Below are positions 54,599 through 64,000 of a DNA stretch of 64,000 nucleotides, piece by piece. This DNA is from Verrucomicrobiota bacterium (GTDB lineage: Bacteria > Verrucomicrobiota > Verrucomicrobiia > Verrucomicrobiales > Verrucomicrobiaceae). Position 1 is the first letter of the stretch. Each line of letters opens with the position of its first letter. The position numbers were made by a program, and so were the translations under genes. Below the pieces are notes generated by a model. It ran no database searches. It was not told the origin of the DNA and saw only the letters and a list, made by a program, of their open reading frames with translations. The DNA lies in contig JANYCZ010000068.1 of NCBI GenBank assembly GCA_025360015.1, positions 186,001 through 250,000 on the forward strand, read 5' to 3'.

Positions 54599-55246
54599 CT
54601 ATTTCTTTTTAAAGGGTCTGGCCGCTTTCTCTTCATTTTTCAATGACTGCATGCGAATGTCCATGATGAGCTTCTTGGCCACACCCTTGGGGCAAAAGTC
54701 CGCAAAGGCTTCATAAAAATCTGCCGGGTCCGCCTTGCCCGCCGCAGCGGCGCGAAGCTGCTCAAGCAGGTGGTTGTTTTTTCCAAGATCATCATGATCC
54801 GGCGGGTAAAGTACAATTCCCAGATCCGAATTCGTGCCACTCCAGCATGGCAATAGAAAGTCGTCGCCTTCATAAGGTTCTCCACCCGCAAAAAGTAGCA
54901 GACGCTCTCCTTTGGAACGTTCCCTGAAATCACCCGACTCGATGAATGTCACGTCCTTCATCCGCCCGACATACCTTTTTGCCACATAGAGACGCTCGTC
55001 AATTTTCAGCGTCACCTTCCAGTAGTCCTTTTCGTACACAGGAGCCACCTTGACAACTTCAGAGACGGTGCAGAGGAGAAGAATGTCTGCCACACCGGGT
55101 TCCAGCACAGGATGAAACCAGGTCATCACTGGAAGCTTCACGGTCGGCTCATGAATGGCTTCCGCACCGGAAATTCCCCCAACCCAGCAGACCGCCGCTA
55201 GCAGCAGTACCTTGAATGTGGGCATTATGTGGGGCATGCGGTTCAT
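54599..55246 (-). CDS. Secreted protein of unknown function between DUF1592 and DUF1552
   Basis: A 215-residue exported protein: signal peptide (about 1-30, [23 protein letters not shown]), then a domain of strands and helices ([56 protein letters not shown]) and a charged Lys-rich end. The [14 protein letters not shown] and GERLLLF segments recall OB-fold TIMP/NTR-like exported proteins, but this is weak. It lies inside pair 3, with an ATGA overlap with the stop of the DUF1592 gene. Other ATGs at 55237 and 55225 are possible starts. Confidence 0.7.
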   Translation of the reverse strand: MNRMPHIMPTFKVLLLAAVCWVGGISGAEAIHEPTVKLPVMTWFHPVLEPGVADILLLCTVSEVVKVAPVYEKDYWKVTLKIDERLYVAKRYVGRMKDVTFIESGDFRERSKGERLLLFAGGEPYEGDDFLLPCWSGTNSDLGIVLYPPDHDDLGKNNHLLEQLRAAAAGKADPADFYEAFADFCPKGVAKKLIMDIRMQSLKNEEKAARPFKKK

Positions 55247-57684
55247 CGCTTCTGGAACAGATGAGAACAAACGAACGCCTCGACGATGTCTCTCAGGCGG
55301 TAATCCTTGGCCTTGCTGGCGGCGGCGATGGCTTTGAGGTCATCGCGGTCGTCGAAGGACATGCTGCGGCGCAGGCCGTAGGTGGCGAGTTTTTCGATGA
55401 AGGTGGCGTTGAAGGCGTCGAGATCGGCGAGGAGGAGCTTTTTGAAGTCATCGGCGGTCTGATATTCGCGACCATCTGGGAGTTTGCCCGAGGCTTTGAC
55501 CTTGGGGTTGGCACCGATGCCGTCGGTGACCTCTTCGGTACGCCAGCGGCCAATGGCGTCGTAGTTTTCAAAGGCGAGGCCGAGCGGATCAATCTTCGCA
55601 TGGCAAGAGGCGCAGTTGGCATCGTGGATGTGCGCTTCCAGCTTTTCGCGCAGCGTTGCTTTCGGTGCCGCAGGATTCGTGGCGATGGGATCGACGTTCG
55701 CGGGCGGCGGCGGCGGTGATTTGCCAAAAATGGACTCCATCACCCACACACCGCGATGAACGGGGCGATGCCGCACGCCATCGGAGGTCAGCGAAAGAAT
55801 GGAAGCCTGTGTGAGCAGACCGCCGCGATGACTGTCCGCAGGCAGCGAGACGCGTTGAAATTCATCGCCCGACACCTTGGCCTCCGGCAGGCCGTAGAAT
55901 TGTGCGAGCAGTCCGTTCATCATGCTCCAGTCCGAGTGAATCAGCTCGCGCAGCGTGAGGCCAGCTTGCAGCACTTCGTGGAAGAAGGCTTTCGTCTCCC
56001 CGGTCATGCTGGCTTCGAGCGCTTTGTCGTAGTCGGGGTAAAGTTTTTTGTCGGGCTGGAACATGCCCACCTTGCGCAGGCGCAGCCACTGGGTGGCAAA
56101 GGAGTCCGTGAAGCGAGTAGAACGCGTGTCTGTCAGCATGCGGGTTACCTGCTTGGACAGCTCGGTTTTGTCTCGCAGTTTGCCCTGAGCGGCCAGCGTG
56201 GACAGTTCCGCGTCCGGCATGGTGTTCCAGAGCAGGTAGGAAAGGCGGGAGGCAATCTCCCAGTCGTTCAGAGTCTGGCGACTCACATTCTCGTCTCCTT
56301 CTGCCAGGAAAACAAAGCTCTTCGAGCACAGGATCGAAAGCATTCCCGCCTTCACCGCATCACGGAATTTTTCCTTGGCCGCCAGTTCCGCTTTCACGAT
56401 GCCGAGGTAGCCCTCCATTTCTTCCTCGGTTACTGGGCGGCGGAAAGCGCGCTGCGCCAGCGTGGCGAGGCAGTTGCGCACCTGCTCCATGTTGCCCTCT
56501 TCCTTGGGCAGGTAGTCGTCGCGCAGCTTCTTCCCCGCATCGCTCAGCAGTGGGCCGCGCCATGAGATCGAGTCCATGATGAGGAAGGGATAGCGTGGCT
56601 TTCCTTGCTCATCGGTGAGCTTCATCTGCCATGGGATGCGGCCGATCTTGGTGCTGATGAATGGCGTGTCTCCATGGCGGCCTGAGCGCGGAATGTTCGA
56701 CGGTCCAGGCACATCGTTGTACACTTCGATGTTCGGGCGGCCTTTGGGCAAATGTGCGCGGAAGGTCACGGTGATCGGTTTGTCTTCGGCTGCGACAATG
56801 TCCTGCTCGAAGAGAACGCGATCCAGCTTTGCCTCATAGACCTTGATGCGCGGTGCGCGGCCCTTTTCCGGCTTCAGTCCGCTCAGGGTGTAGCTGATCT
56901 CATAAACGCCCGGCTCTGGTAGCGGGTCCTTCAGCAACGAATAGCGAAAAATGTCCCCCGGCCACATTTCATAGCGCACCTTGTCCAGCAGACCCATTTC
57001 ACGCAGCCGCTCGCGGTGGCGTTCGCTGATCTGCTCTTCATACAGGACGGGCTTTGACCCGCCGAAGGGAGCTGCTGGTTTCGCATTCTTTGCCGGAGTG
57101 GTGATGTCCGGGTAAGCTTCGTTCAAGATCGTCTCCGCTGCGCCGAGATATTTCTCGATGTTCGACGGCGAAAGCGTCAGCACCGAGCCGATGCGCTCAA
57201 AACCGTGCCACTCCGGGTCTTCCAAAAAGGCACCCGGATCCTTCGCGTCATACTCCACGCCGAGGAGGTCGCGAACGGTGTTGACATACTCATCCCGCGT
57301 GAGGCGATTGTAGTTTACCTTGGCGCGCGACGCCATGCGCGCCGACTCGCCTTCTTTCATCTTGTGCGCGATCCATTCCACGACCTGGGCGCTGGCTGTG
57401 GCTTCGGGGCGCTTCTTCTCTTTCTTTGGCGGCATCTCGCCCGAATTGATGCGCTCCATGATTTCCAACCACTGCGGCGTGTTTTCAAAGCCGACCTTGG
57501 GAGAAAGCGTGTCCATGCGGAAGTCGCCCTTCTGCACATCGGCATCATGGCACTTCAGGCAGTGCTCTTCGAAATAGGTCTGTACCTTCGGGTCAAGGGT
57601 GGCGGCAGGCGCGGCCTTCCCGGCTCCGCCGAAAGCGGCAAGCAGAGCGGGGGCAAGGCATGAGAGCAGAGCGCGGTTGAGCAT
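55243..57684 (-). CDS. Secreted DUF1592-type cytochrome-like protein, pair 3
   Basis: An 813-residue exported protein of the same family as pairs 1 and 2: haem motif CLKCHDADVQKGDFRMD, DUF1587 (YNRLTRDEYVNTVRDLLGVE), a middle region with PGVYEISYTLSGLKPEKG, DUF1592 (EIASRLSYLLWNTMPDAEL), DUF1588 (HRGGLLTQASILSLTSDG then RHRPVHRGVWVMESIFG), haem motif CASCHAKIDPLGLAFENYD and DUF1585. The ATG at 57684 starts a clean signal peptide (MLNRALLSCLAPALLAAFGG). An ATG at 57717 would add 11 residues. It is divergent from the alpha-2-macroglobulin gene. Confidence 0.9.
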   Translation of the reverse strand: MLNRALLSCLAPALLAAFGGAGKAAPAATLDPKVQTYFEEHCLKCHDADVQKGDFRMDTLSPKVGFENTPQWLEIMERINSGEMPPKKEKKRPEATASAQVVEWIAHKMKEGESARMASRAKVNYNRLTRDEYVNTVRDLLGVEYDAKDPGAFLEDPEWHGFERIGSVLTLSPSNIEKYLGAAETILNEAYPDITTPAKNAKPAAPFGGSKPVLYEEQISERHRERLREMGLLDKVRYEMWPGDIFRYSLLKDPLPEPGVYEISYTLSGLKPEKGRAPRIKVYEAKLDRVLFEQDIVAAEDKPITVTFRAHLPKGRPNIEVYNDVPGPSNIPRSGRHGDTPFISTKIGRIPWQMKLTDEQGKPRYPFLIMDSISWRGPLLSDAGKKLRDDYLPKEEGNMEQVRNCLATLAQRAFRRPVTEEEMEGYLGIVKAELAAKEKFRDAVKAGMLSILCSKSFVFLAEGDENVSRQTLNDWEIASRLSYLLWNTMPDAELSTLAAQGKLRDKTELSKQVTRMLTDTRSTRFTDSFATQWLRLRKVGMFQPDKKLYPDYDKALEASMTGETKAFFHEVLQAGLTLRELIHSDWSMMNGLLAQFYGLPEAKVSGDEFQRVSLPADSHRGGLLTQASILSLTSDGVRHRPVHRGVWVMESIFGKSPPPPPANVDPIATNPAAPKATLREKLEAHIHDANCASCHAKIDPLGLAFENYDAIGRWRTEEVTDGIGANPKVKASGKLPDGREYQTADDFKKLLLADLDAFNATFIEKLATYGLRRSMSFDDRDDLKAIAAASKAKDYRLRDIVEAFVCSHLFQKR

Positions 57685-57723
57685 CTGCTTTTCATACGGC
57701 GGTGTGAGGGCGTTCATGCAGCA

Positions 57724-57786
57724 CCCCCGAACTATCGGGGGACGGCCGAGTGACAGCCCATGGGAGATCAAGAGGAATTAAATTCC
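57724..57786. promoter_or_regulatory. Two perfect palindromes in a divergent promoter region
   Basis: CCCCCGA-ACTA-TCGGGGG (57724-57741) and GGAATT-A-AATTCC (57774-57786) lie in the 170-base gap between the DUF1592 and alpha-2-macroglobulin genes. The second is AT-centred and has the size of an operator. No clear -35/-10 pair was found. They could regulate either gene. Confidence 0.4.
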
Positions 57787-57854
57787 ATTTTCTCACAAGA
57801 TTCCCTGCGCACGGGGAGGGCGGTCGATTACTCTCCGGCACAATTTTTACATAT

Positions 57855-60800
57855 ATGTCCGACTCTTCCGGTTCGTGGGTTGCGCGCTTAATGCGTGCTT
57901 TGTTTGGGCAATTTAACTACCAGCCGCCCGCCTGGCTCCCTCGCTTTGGCCGTGCGGCGGATGACCATGTGACCAAACATCCGGGCTGCTACGCCTTCGC
58001 CATCGTGGTCACCGGGGCGATGTTCCTCATTGTCCCGCAGATTCGCCAGGACATGGAGGCGCATCGGCCGAGACCGCAGGTGCGGACTGAAGCGCGGCAG
58101 GCCAAAGGGACACTTTTGATGCCGGGCGTCACACCGATCATCAAGGAAAAACCGCAGCCTCAGCCGCTCACGGTGCAGTTCAATGTCTCTGTGGCCAAGC
58201 TGGATGCCGTGGGCAAGGTGGCTCCTGGCGTGGCGCTCTCGCCTGCACACCCGGGCATGTGGAAATGGAACACGGACAAGCTGCTGGTGTTCACGCCGGC
58301 GAAAGACTGGCCGTCCGGGCAGGAGTTCACAGTGCAGCTTGATCCGGCTCAGTTGCCCAAGGAAGTGGCATTGAAGGACGCGAGATGGAAGGGGCAGACT
58401 CCGCCGCTGGTGGTGTCATTGACTGATTCTGCGTTCGAGATCGATCCGCGTGATCCGTCGCTGCAAAGCGTCGTGGTGGGTTTCACCTCCACCCATCCAC
58501 TCGACAAGACGCAGATTGAGAAATTGGTCTCACTGGAGGTTGTGGGCGGCTTAAAAATCTTCGACTGGAAAGGGCAGAAACCGGATGCGCTGTTCACGGT
58601 CAGCGAAGGAAAGTTCCAGCGTGAGTTCTGGATTCGCACCACGCGCATTCAGGTCCCGGAAAAGGAGGACTATGTGAAGGTCACTCTCCATAAGGAGATC
58701 ACCAGCACGCTTGGCGGCGGTTCGCTGACGGCGGATCTCATCTCAAAAGTGCGCGTGCCAGATATCACCAGCGGTTTCAAGATCGCTGATGCAAACACGG
58801 AAATCCTGAAGACCGAGGATGGCGAGCCGGAGCAGTTTTTGTTCATCAACACCGAGGGCTACGTAACGACGGAAAGCCTGCTCAAGCATCTCGGTGTCTG
58901 GCAGGAGCCGGAAAATTTCACGATCAAGGATTCGCGTGGCAATGACTTGGCTCCCGCCGTGAACGATGTGACGACCGATGTGCTCAAGAAGTATGTGCCC
59001 GTATCTTTGAAGCCGGTCGAGCTGGAGCTGAGCGACGATCATCCGGCGACGACGCGGCATGCGTTCAAATTTCTCGCAGAAAGTCAGGGCCGCCTGTTTG
59101 TGCGCATCACCAAAAGTGTCGAGGCGCTGGGTGGCTTCCGGCTAGGCAATGAGTTCCGCTCCCTTGAAGCCACCCCAGACTTTCCGAAGGAGGTGCAGTT
59201 GCTCGGCAAGGGCGGCATCCTCGCGCTCAATGGTGAGCGGAAACTCTCCCTGCAATCACGCGGCGTGCCGTTTCTCCGGGTGAACATGGCGCGCGTGCCC
59301 GCACGGCAGGTGAATCATCTGGTGGTGATGTCTGAAGGCGACTTCGCCAATCCCAACTTCACGATGGGAGACAGCTTTGATGAATCGAACATCGCCCAGT
59401 TCTTGCGCCACGTACAGCCAGTGGCCATGAAGAACGAGTATCAGGCCTGCTACTCGATGGTCGATTTTGCCAGCGCGCTGCAAGCGACGGACACTTCGGA
59501 TGCCGATGCTTCGCGCGGTCTGTTCTTTCTCACCGCAGACGGGGTGGAACCGGTGGAAGACTCGAAGAAGCGCTTGGAGGGCGATGCTGTGGAAGATGAC
59601 TGGCAGGTGATGGATCAGGCGACAACGAAGCGCTTCGTGCTCGTTACCGATCTGGGCCTGATGGTAAAGAAAAACGCTGACGGCTCACGCGATGCATTCG
59701 TGCAGAGCATCAAGACCGGCGATCCCGTGAACGGTGCCACGATTACCGTCTTGGCCAAGAACGGCGAGTATCTCCTGCAGCAAACCACCGCCGATGGCCA
59801 CGTGCTGCTGCCGGACGTGAGTAATTTTCAACGGGAAAAGCGCCCTGTGGCCATCACCGCCACGTTGGGTAATGACCTGTCCTTCCTGCCATTCGATCGC
59901 CCTGACCGGCTGCTCGACTTCTCACGTTTCGAAATCGGCGGCGTGCTGGCCTCTGAAAAGGAGGCGCTGGAGGCCTTCGTGTTCACCGAGCGCGGCGTGT
60001 ATCGCCCCGGAGATGACATCCACATCGGCGCGGTGCTGAAGCGCCGTGACTGGGCCGCAGGTCTCGCCGGACTGCCGCTGGAAATGGACCTGGTCAATGC
60101 GAAGGACGAGGTGATCGACACGCAGAAGATTGTGCTGTCAGCAGACGGGTTCATGGATGTGAAGATGAAGACCGATGAGGCTGACCCCACGGGGCGCTAC
60201 ATCGCACGCCTTTATCTGGTGAAGAAGGATGATGAGGACAAGCGCACCCGGCTCGGTCAGACCACGTTCAAGGTGGAGGATTTCCAGCCGGACCGCATGA
60301 AGATCGAGGTGAAGCTCACCGGTGACGAACTCGCCGGATGGTTGCAACCGAGTGAGATCAAGGCGGAAGTCTCCCTGCAAACCTTGTTTGGCTTTCCGGC
60401 GGCGAAGCGTCTGCTGAAAGCGCGGATGGAGCTGAGCCCGGGTGCCTTCGCGTTTGCGCAGTTCCCTGATTTCATCTTCCACAATCAACTGCCTGAAGCG
60501 GAGGACACCGAGGAGACCGAAGCCGGGCAGAAGATCAATCTTGGCGAGCAGACCACGGATGACACGGGTGCGGCGCAGTTTGATCTGGCGTTGGAGCGTT
60601 TCGACAAGAGCTGCTTCCAAGTGAGCCTGCTGATCGAAGGCTTTGAAGCTGATGGCGGGCGCAGTGTGCGCAGTGGGAAGAATTTTCTTGTCGCCGCACT
60701 GCCGTATGTCGTCGGCTACAAGGCGGATGCGAAGCTCGACTACCTCGGCAAGGACACTGCGGCGAATGTGCGCTTCATGGCGGTGGGTCCGGATTTGAAG

Positions 60801-63722
60801 CCCCTCGCGCCGAAGGATCTCATGGCGCGTCTGATTCAGATCAAACACGTGTCCGTGCTCACCAAGCAGGAGAGCGGCAGCTACGCCTATGTCTCGACGC
60901 AGCGTGAATCCATGGTGTCGGAGGCGCGGTTCGCTCTGCCGGTTGAGGGAGCTGATTACGCTCTGCCGACGAATACGGCAGGCGAGTTCCGCCTCGAATT
61001 GCGCGACCCAGAAAACACGGTCGTCTGCGCCACCTCGTTCACCGTGGTGGGCAAAGGAGACATGGAGCGCAGCATGGAGCGTGACGCAGAGCTGGGCATC
61101 AAACTGGCACGCAGCAATTGGAACAGCGGTGAATCCCTGGAGGCAAGTCTGAGCGCCACCTACACTGGCGCGGGATTGCTCACCATCGAGCGGGAGAAAG
61201 TGCTCGGCTGGCAGTGGTTCAAGTCAGGCACAACGGCCAGCGTGCAGAACATCCTGGTGCCCAATGATATGGAAGGCTCCGCCTATGTGAATGCCTCCTT
61301 TGTTCGCGCTCTCGACTCGAAGGAAATCTTCACCTCGCCGCTCAGCTACGCGGTGGATCATTTCGTCGCGAATCCTGACAAACGCCGCATCGAGGTGAAG
61401 ATTGACGCGCCGGAAAAAGTGAAGCCGGGGGATGTCATGAAAATCGGTTTTTCGGCAACGAAACCCTGCCGCATTGTCGTCTATGCGGTGGATGCGGGCA
61501 TCCACCAGATCAGCGACTACAAGCTGCCGGACCCGCTCGCGCATTTGAATCGCAAGCGCGCGCTCGAGGTGGAGACGGAGCAGCTCATGGATTTGATCCT
61601 GCCCGAGTTCTCGCTCATTGCGCAGCACAAGGCTTTTGGGGGTGATGCGGACAAGCCGCTGCGATTGAATCTGAATCCGTTCAAGCGCCGCAAGGAGCCG
61701 CCTGTGGTATTCTGGTCGGGCTTGATCGCTGCAGGTCCCGAGCGCCGCGAAGTCAGTTACACAGTCCCCGATTACTTCGCCGGTAAACTCAACGTCATGG
61801 CCGTAGCCGTCGCTGATGATGCGGTGGGTCGTGCTGAAACCAGCAGCATCGTGCGCGGGCCGCTGGTGCTGACACCGAACGTGCCGTTCTTCGTCGCACC
61901 GGGGGATGAGTTCACCGCCTCACTCACCGTGGCGAACAATTTGGAAGGCGCGGACGCGAATGGGCCTATTAGCATCGTGGTGCAGGTCACTCCGCATCTC
62001 GAAGTCATCGCATCCCCGCAGGGAGCGCTCAATGTGGCTCCTGGCAAGGAGGACACGGTGCGCTTTCGTGTGCGTGTGAAGGACGAGCTTGGCAGCGCGG
62101 AGATCACCTTCAAGGCAGAGGCAGCCGGGCAGGTGGTGCTGCGGCGTGTCACTCTCAGCGTGCGGCCCATGACACAGTACCTCACCAATGTGCAGAGCGG
62201 CTATTTCCGCGACGGCAGCCATGACGTGAAGGTCACCCGTGAAATGTTCCCGCAGTATCGCAAACTGAACGCCAACGTATCCGCCCTGCCGCTCGGTCTC
62301 GCACGTGGTTTGGAGTCCTATCTGCACGAATATCCGCATGGCTGCTCCGAGCAAATCACCAGCCGTGCCGTCTCACGTTTGCTGCTGGCAAAGGAGGTGG
62401 ACTTCGGTTTCGATGCCGCCGATTCCGCGCGGCAACTGGATGCAGCATTTGCCCTGCTGCGCAGCCGTCAGCATTCGAATGGCGGTTTCGGCTACTGGGA
62501 TTCAGATGCCAATGCAGGCGTGGATTATCTCTCGGTCTATGTGACATGCTTTCTCACGGAAGCGCGGGATGCGGGCAATGCGGTGCCGTCCGCGCTGCTC
62601 GAAGGTGCGCGCAATCGCATGCGGCAGATGGCACGCCTGCAGGTGAGCAGCCTTGATGAAGCAGCCATCCAGGCGGCGGCGATTTATCTGCTCACGCGCC
62701 AGGGTGAAAACACCTCCACTTATGTGCTCAATTTGCGCGACAACTTGCGGCAGAAATATCAGGAGAAATGGCGCAGCCACCTCACGGCTGCGTATCTGGC
62801 GGGCACGTATGCACTGCTGCAGAAGCGCCCAGAAGCGGTGGCGCTGATGCAAGATTATTGGGCAGCAGTGCGCAAAGGCCGTGCGTCGGGGACATCATGG
62901 CGGGGCTCGTATTATCTCGATCCGCAGGTGAGCCAGGCCGAGGGCTTCGCAGTGGCGTGCAAGCACTTCCCGGAGCTGGCGGGAAGCTTTGGGTATGATG
63001 ATCTCGCCATCGTCACCGAACCGCTGGCACGCAATCGCTTCAACACCATCAGCGCTGCCACGACGATCCTCGCGCTCAAGGCGTACTCCGATCTCGCGAA
63101 GCAGTCCGGCGTGCGTGTCTCGCTGGCGGAACTGGCGCGCGCAGGAGGAACGCCGAGTGTGCTGGTGCCAGAGACGACTGGATTGATCCAAAGCAACTTC
63201 AGTGCGCAGGCGGGTAGCTTGCGCTTCGGTATCGCGCAAGACGGAGGTCGCGATCTGGGCGCGTTTTACCAGGTGACGGAGGCTGGTTTCGACACCGGTG
63301 TGCCGACCCAGCGTATCGCGGATGGTTTGGAAGTATTCCGTGAAATTCTGGCTGCGGATGGAAAAGCGGTGGCAAAACTCAAGGTCGGTGAAGGTGCGCT
63401 GGTGCGCCTGACCGTGCGCAATGTTTCCCCCGATGCGCTCAGCAACATCGCGTTGCTGGATCTGATGCCCGGCAGTTTTGAGCTGGAGCCCAATGGACTC
63501 AAGCCCGGACGTGGCACCATGCCGGGGGCGGATTATGTGGATGTGCGGGAGGATCGCAATGTGTTCTTCTGCGGCCTGGGCAAAGGAGAAGTGAAGACCT
63601 TCAGCTATCGCATCAAACCCATCGCAGCAGGCAGCTATGTGATTCCACCAGCGTTTGCTGAGAGCATGTATGATCGCGGTATCAAAGGGCGCGATGGCGG
63701 CGGCAAAGTGAACGTGGAGTAA
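57855..63722 (+). CDS. Membrane-anchored bacterial alpha-2-macroglobulin
   Basis: A 1955-residue protein. A membrane helix near residues 44-60 (GCYAFAIVVTGAMFLIV) anchors it to the inner membrane, followed by many beta-sandwich macroglobulin domains (MG1-like with LTVQFNVSVAKLDAVGKVAPGV, a bait-region-like loop, and MG7-like EAFVFTERGVYRPGDDIHIG). The thioester domain has the intact CxEQ site (GCSEQ, Cys1497-Gln1500), and an alpha-helical toroid follows (RSRQHSNGGFGYWDSDANAG). Known of the family: it traps proteases that cross the outer membrane and works with penicillin-binding protein 1C, whose gene starts five bases on. The frame opens earlier, but ATG 57855 precedes the anchor. No Shine-Dalgarno is seen. 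Confidence 0.94.
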   Translation: MSDSSGSWVARLMRALFGQFNYQPPAWLPRFGRAADDHVTKHPGCYAFAIVVTGAMFLIVPQIRQDMEAHRPRPQVRTEARQAKGTLLMPGVTPIIKEKPQPQPLTVQFNVSVAKLDAVGKVAPGVALSPAHPGMWKWNTDKLLVFTPAKDWPSGQEFTVQLDPAQLPKEVALKDARWKGQTPPLVVSLTDSAFEIDPRDPSLQSVVVGFTSTHPLDKTQIEKLVSLEVVGGLKIFDWKGQKPDALFTVSEGKFQREFWIRTTRIQVPEKEDYVKVTLHKEITSTLGGGSLTADLISKVRVPDITSGFKIADANTEILKTEDGEPEQFLFINTEGYVTTESLLKHLGVWQEPENFTIKDSRGNDLAPAVNDVTTDVLKKYVPVSLKPVELELSDDHPATTRHAFKFLAESQGRLFVRITKSVEALGGFRLGNEFRSLEATPDFPKEVQLLGKGGILALNGERKLSLQSRGVPFLRVNMARVPARQVNHLVVMSEGDFANPNFTMGDSFDESNIAQFLRHVQPVAMKNEYQACYSMVDFASALQATDTSDADASRGLFFLTADGVEPVEDSKKRLEGDAVEDDWQVMDQATTKRFVLVTDLGLMVKKNADGSRDAFVQSIKTGDPVNGATITVLAKNGEYLLQQTTADGHVLLPDVSNFQREKRPVAITATLGNDLSFLPFDRPDRLLDFSRFEIGGVLASEKEALEAFVFTERGVYRPGDDIHIGAVLKRRDWAAGLAGLPLEMDLVNAKDEVIDTQKIVLSADGFMDVKMKTDEADPTGRYIARLYLVKKDDEDKRTRLGQTTFKVEDFQPDRMKIEVKLTGDELAGWLQPSEIKAEVSLQTLFGFPAAKRLLKARMELSPGAFAFAQFPDFIFHNQLPEAEDTEETEAGQKINLGEQTTDDTGAAQFDLALERFDKSCFQVSLLIEGFEADGGRSVRSGKNFLVAALPYVVGYKADAKLDYLGKDTAANVRFMAVGPDLKPLAPKDLMARLIQIKHVSVLTKQESGSYAYVSTQRESMVSEARFALPVEGADYALPTNTAGEFRLELRDPENTVVCATSFTVVGKGDMERSMERDAELGIKLARSNWNSGESLEASLSATYTGAGLLTIEREKVLGWQWFKSGTTASVQNILVPNDMEGSAYVNASFVRALDSKEIFTSPLSYAVDHFVANPDKRRIEVKIDAPEKVKPGDVMKIGFSATKPCRIVVYAVDAGIHQISDYKLPDPLAHLNRKRALEVETEQLMDLILPEFSLIAQHKAFGGDADKPLRLNLNPFKRRKEPPVVFWSGLIAAGPERREVSYTVPDYFAGKLNVMAVAVADDAVGRAETSSIVRGPLVLTPNVPFFVAPGDEFTASLTVANNLEGADANGPISIVVQVTPHLEVIASPQGALNVAPGKEDTVRFRVRVKDELGSAEITFKAEAAGQVVLRRVTLSVRPMTQYLTNVQSGYFRDGSHDVKVTREMFPQYRKLNANVSALPLGLARGLESYLHEYPHGCSEQITSRAVSRLLLAKEVDFGFDAADSARQLDAAFALLRSRQHSNGGFGYWDSDANAGVDYLSVYVTCFLTEARDAGNAVPSALLEGARNRMRQMARLQVSSLDEAAIQAAAIYLLTRQGENTSTYVLNLRDNLRQKYQEKWRSHLTAAYLAGTYALLQKRPEAVALMQDYWAAVRKGRASGTSWRGSYYLDPQVSQAEGFAVACKHFPELAGSFGYDDLAIVTEPLARNRFNTISAATTILALKAYSDLAKQSGVRVSLAELARAGGTPSVLVPETTGLIQSNFSAQAGSLRFGIAQDGGRDLGAFYQVTEAGFDTGVPTQRIADGLEVFREILAADGKAVAKLKVGEGALVRLTVRNVSPDALSNIALLDLMPGSFELEPNGLKPGRGTMPGADYVDVREDRNVFFCGLGKGEVKTFSYRIKPIAAGSYVIPPAFAESMYDRGIKGRDGGGKVNVE

Positions 63723-63727
63723 CGGCC

Positions 63728-64000
63728 ATGCGCACGCTTCACCGTCTGCTGCGAATGCAGTTCCTGCGCTGGTCGGGCGCGGCGCTGCTTTTTGTGGCGG
63801 TGGTGTGGCTGCTGCTGCCGCAGCCGGAGCTGTATCCGCCGGAGCTTCGTTTTTCACGCACGCTGGAGGATCGCAACGGCAGGCTGCTGCATCTCGCGCT
63901 GACGCCGGATGGCAAGTATCGCCGCTTCACGCCGCTGGCGGAGATCAGCCCCGCTTTGATCGAGGCAACACTGACACTGGAAGACCGCAGGTTTTACGAT
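63728..64000 (+). CDS. pbpC: Penicillin-binding protein 1C, N-terminal part
   Basis: The first 91 codons of a peptidoglycan glycosyltransferase, cut by the window edge. A short basic cytoplasmic start (MRTLHRLLRMQFLRW) and membrane helix (about 16-30, GAALLFVAVVWLLLP) precede the beginning of the glycosyltransferase family 51 domain. SRTLEDRNGRLLHLALTPDG and ATLTLEDRRFYD include the catalytic Glu of the ED-x-x-F motif. The five-base gap to the alpha-2-macroglobulin gene and the known yfhM-pbpC pairing support PBP1C rather than PBP1A/1B. Confidence 0.9.
   Translation, partial: MRTLHRLLRMQFLRWSGAALLFVAVVWLLLPQPELYPPELRFSRTLEDRNGRLLHLALTPDGKYRRFTPLAEISPALIEATLTLEDRRFYD

Overview
The window looks like a piece of a Verrucomicrobiota chromosome, in the range of Prosthecobacter/Verrucomicrobium. 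This is inferred from gene content: secreted DUF1501/DUF1800, DUF1552 and DUF1592-type proteins, PVC 'membrane-bound dehydrogenase' beta-propellers fused to SGNH and cupredoxin domains, ThuA-like and DUF1080 proteins, high GC, and few Shine-Dalgarno sequences. There is no rRNA, CRISPR array, transposase or integrase. One tRNA (anticodon CAT) is intact and a decayed copy of it lies 1.4 kb away.

Layout. 1-1225 is gene-free, with heptamer tandem arrays and perfect hairpins. 1226-3418 is a divergent cell-wall pair: a LysM protein with a near-consensus promoter just before its ATG, and an N-acetylmuramoyl-L-alanine amidase. 3481-4957 is a polar amino-acid ABC permease/ATPase pair without a binding protein. 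5123-8125 holds secreted or membrane proteins of unknown role. The end of that stretch joins the 8684-11689 AsmA-like gene in an overlapping operon that resembles YdbH-YnbE-YdbL of Escherichia coli, with YnbE and YdbL apparently fused into one lipoprotein. 12311-19454 is a DUF1800 (with many calcium-binding-type repeats) - DUF1501 - pseudopilin-like operon. 19591-21099 is a Fic AMP-transferase gene, with its own repeat operator, between the decayed and intact tRNA copies. 21165-28280 holds two divergent SNF2-family helicases, the second followed by a SWIM zinc-finger protein with a histone-H1-like tail.

From 28290 to 57684 the window is dominated by secreted PVC-type proteins: two giant SGNH/dehydrogenase/cupredoxin fusions, a DUF1080 protein, two secreted alpha/beta hydrolases, a ThuA-like protein, and three DUF1552-DUF1592 pairs. 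A nucleotidyltransferase pair sits in opposite orientation inside the second DUF1552/DUF1592 set, and an HNH endonuclease pair sits between the second and third sets. The window ends with a thioester-containing alpha-2-macroglobulin (57855-63722) followed five bases later by the start of penicillin-binding protein 1C, the usual bacterial pairing.

How they work together (inference): most of the right half reads as extracytoplasmic machinery for taking apart and oxidising polysaccharide or glycoconjugate, with haem (CxxCH) and copper (cupredoxin) domains as possible electron carriers. Two of these operons share an unusual upstream motif, GTCCGGTTT-N11-GCGAGATAC, which suggests a common regulator or sigma factor. 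Starts given here were chosen from signal peptides, overlaps with upstream stops and alignment of upstream regions, and several are not the longest possible frame.
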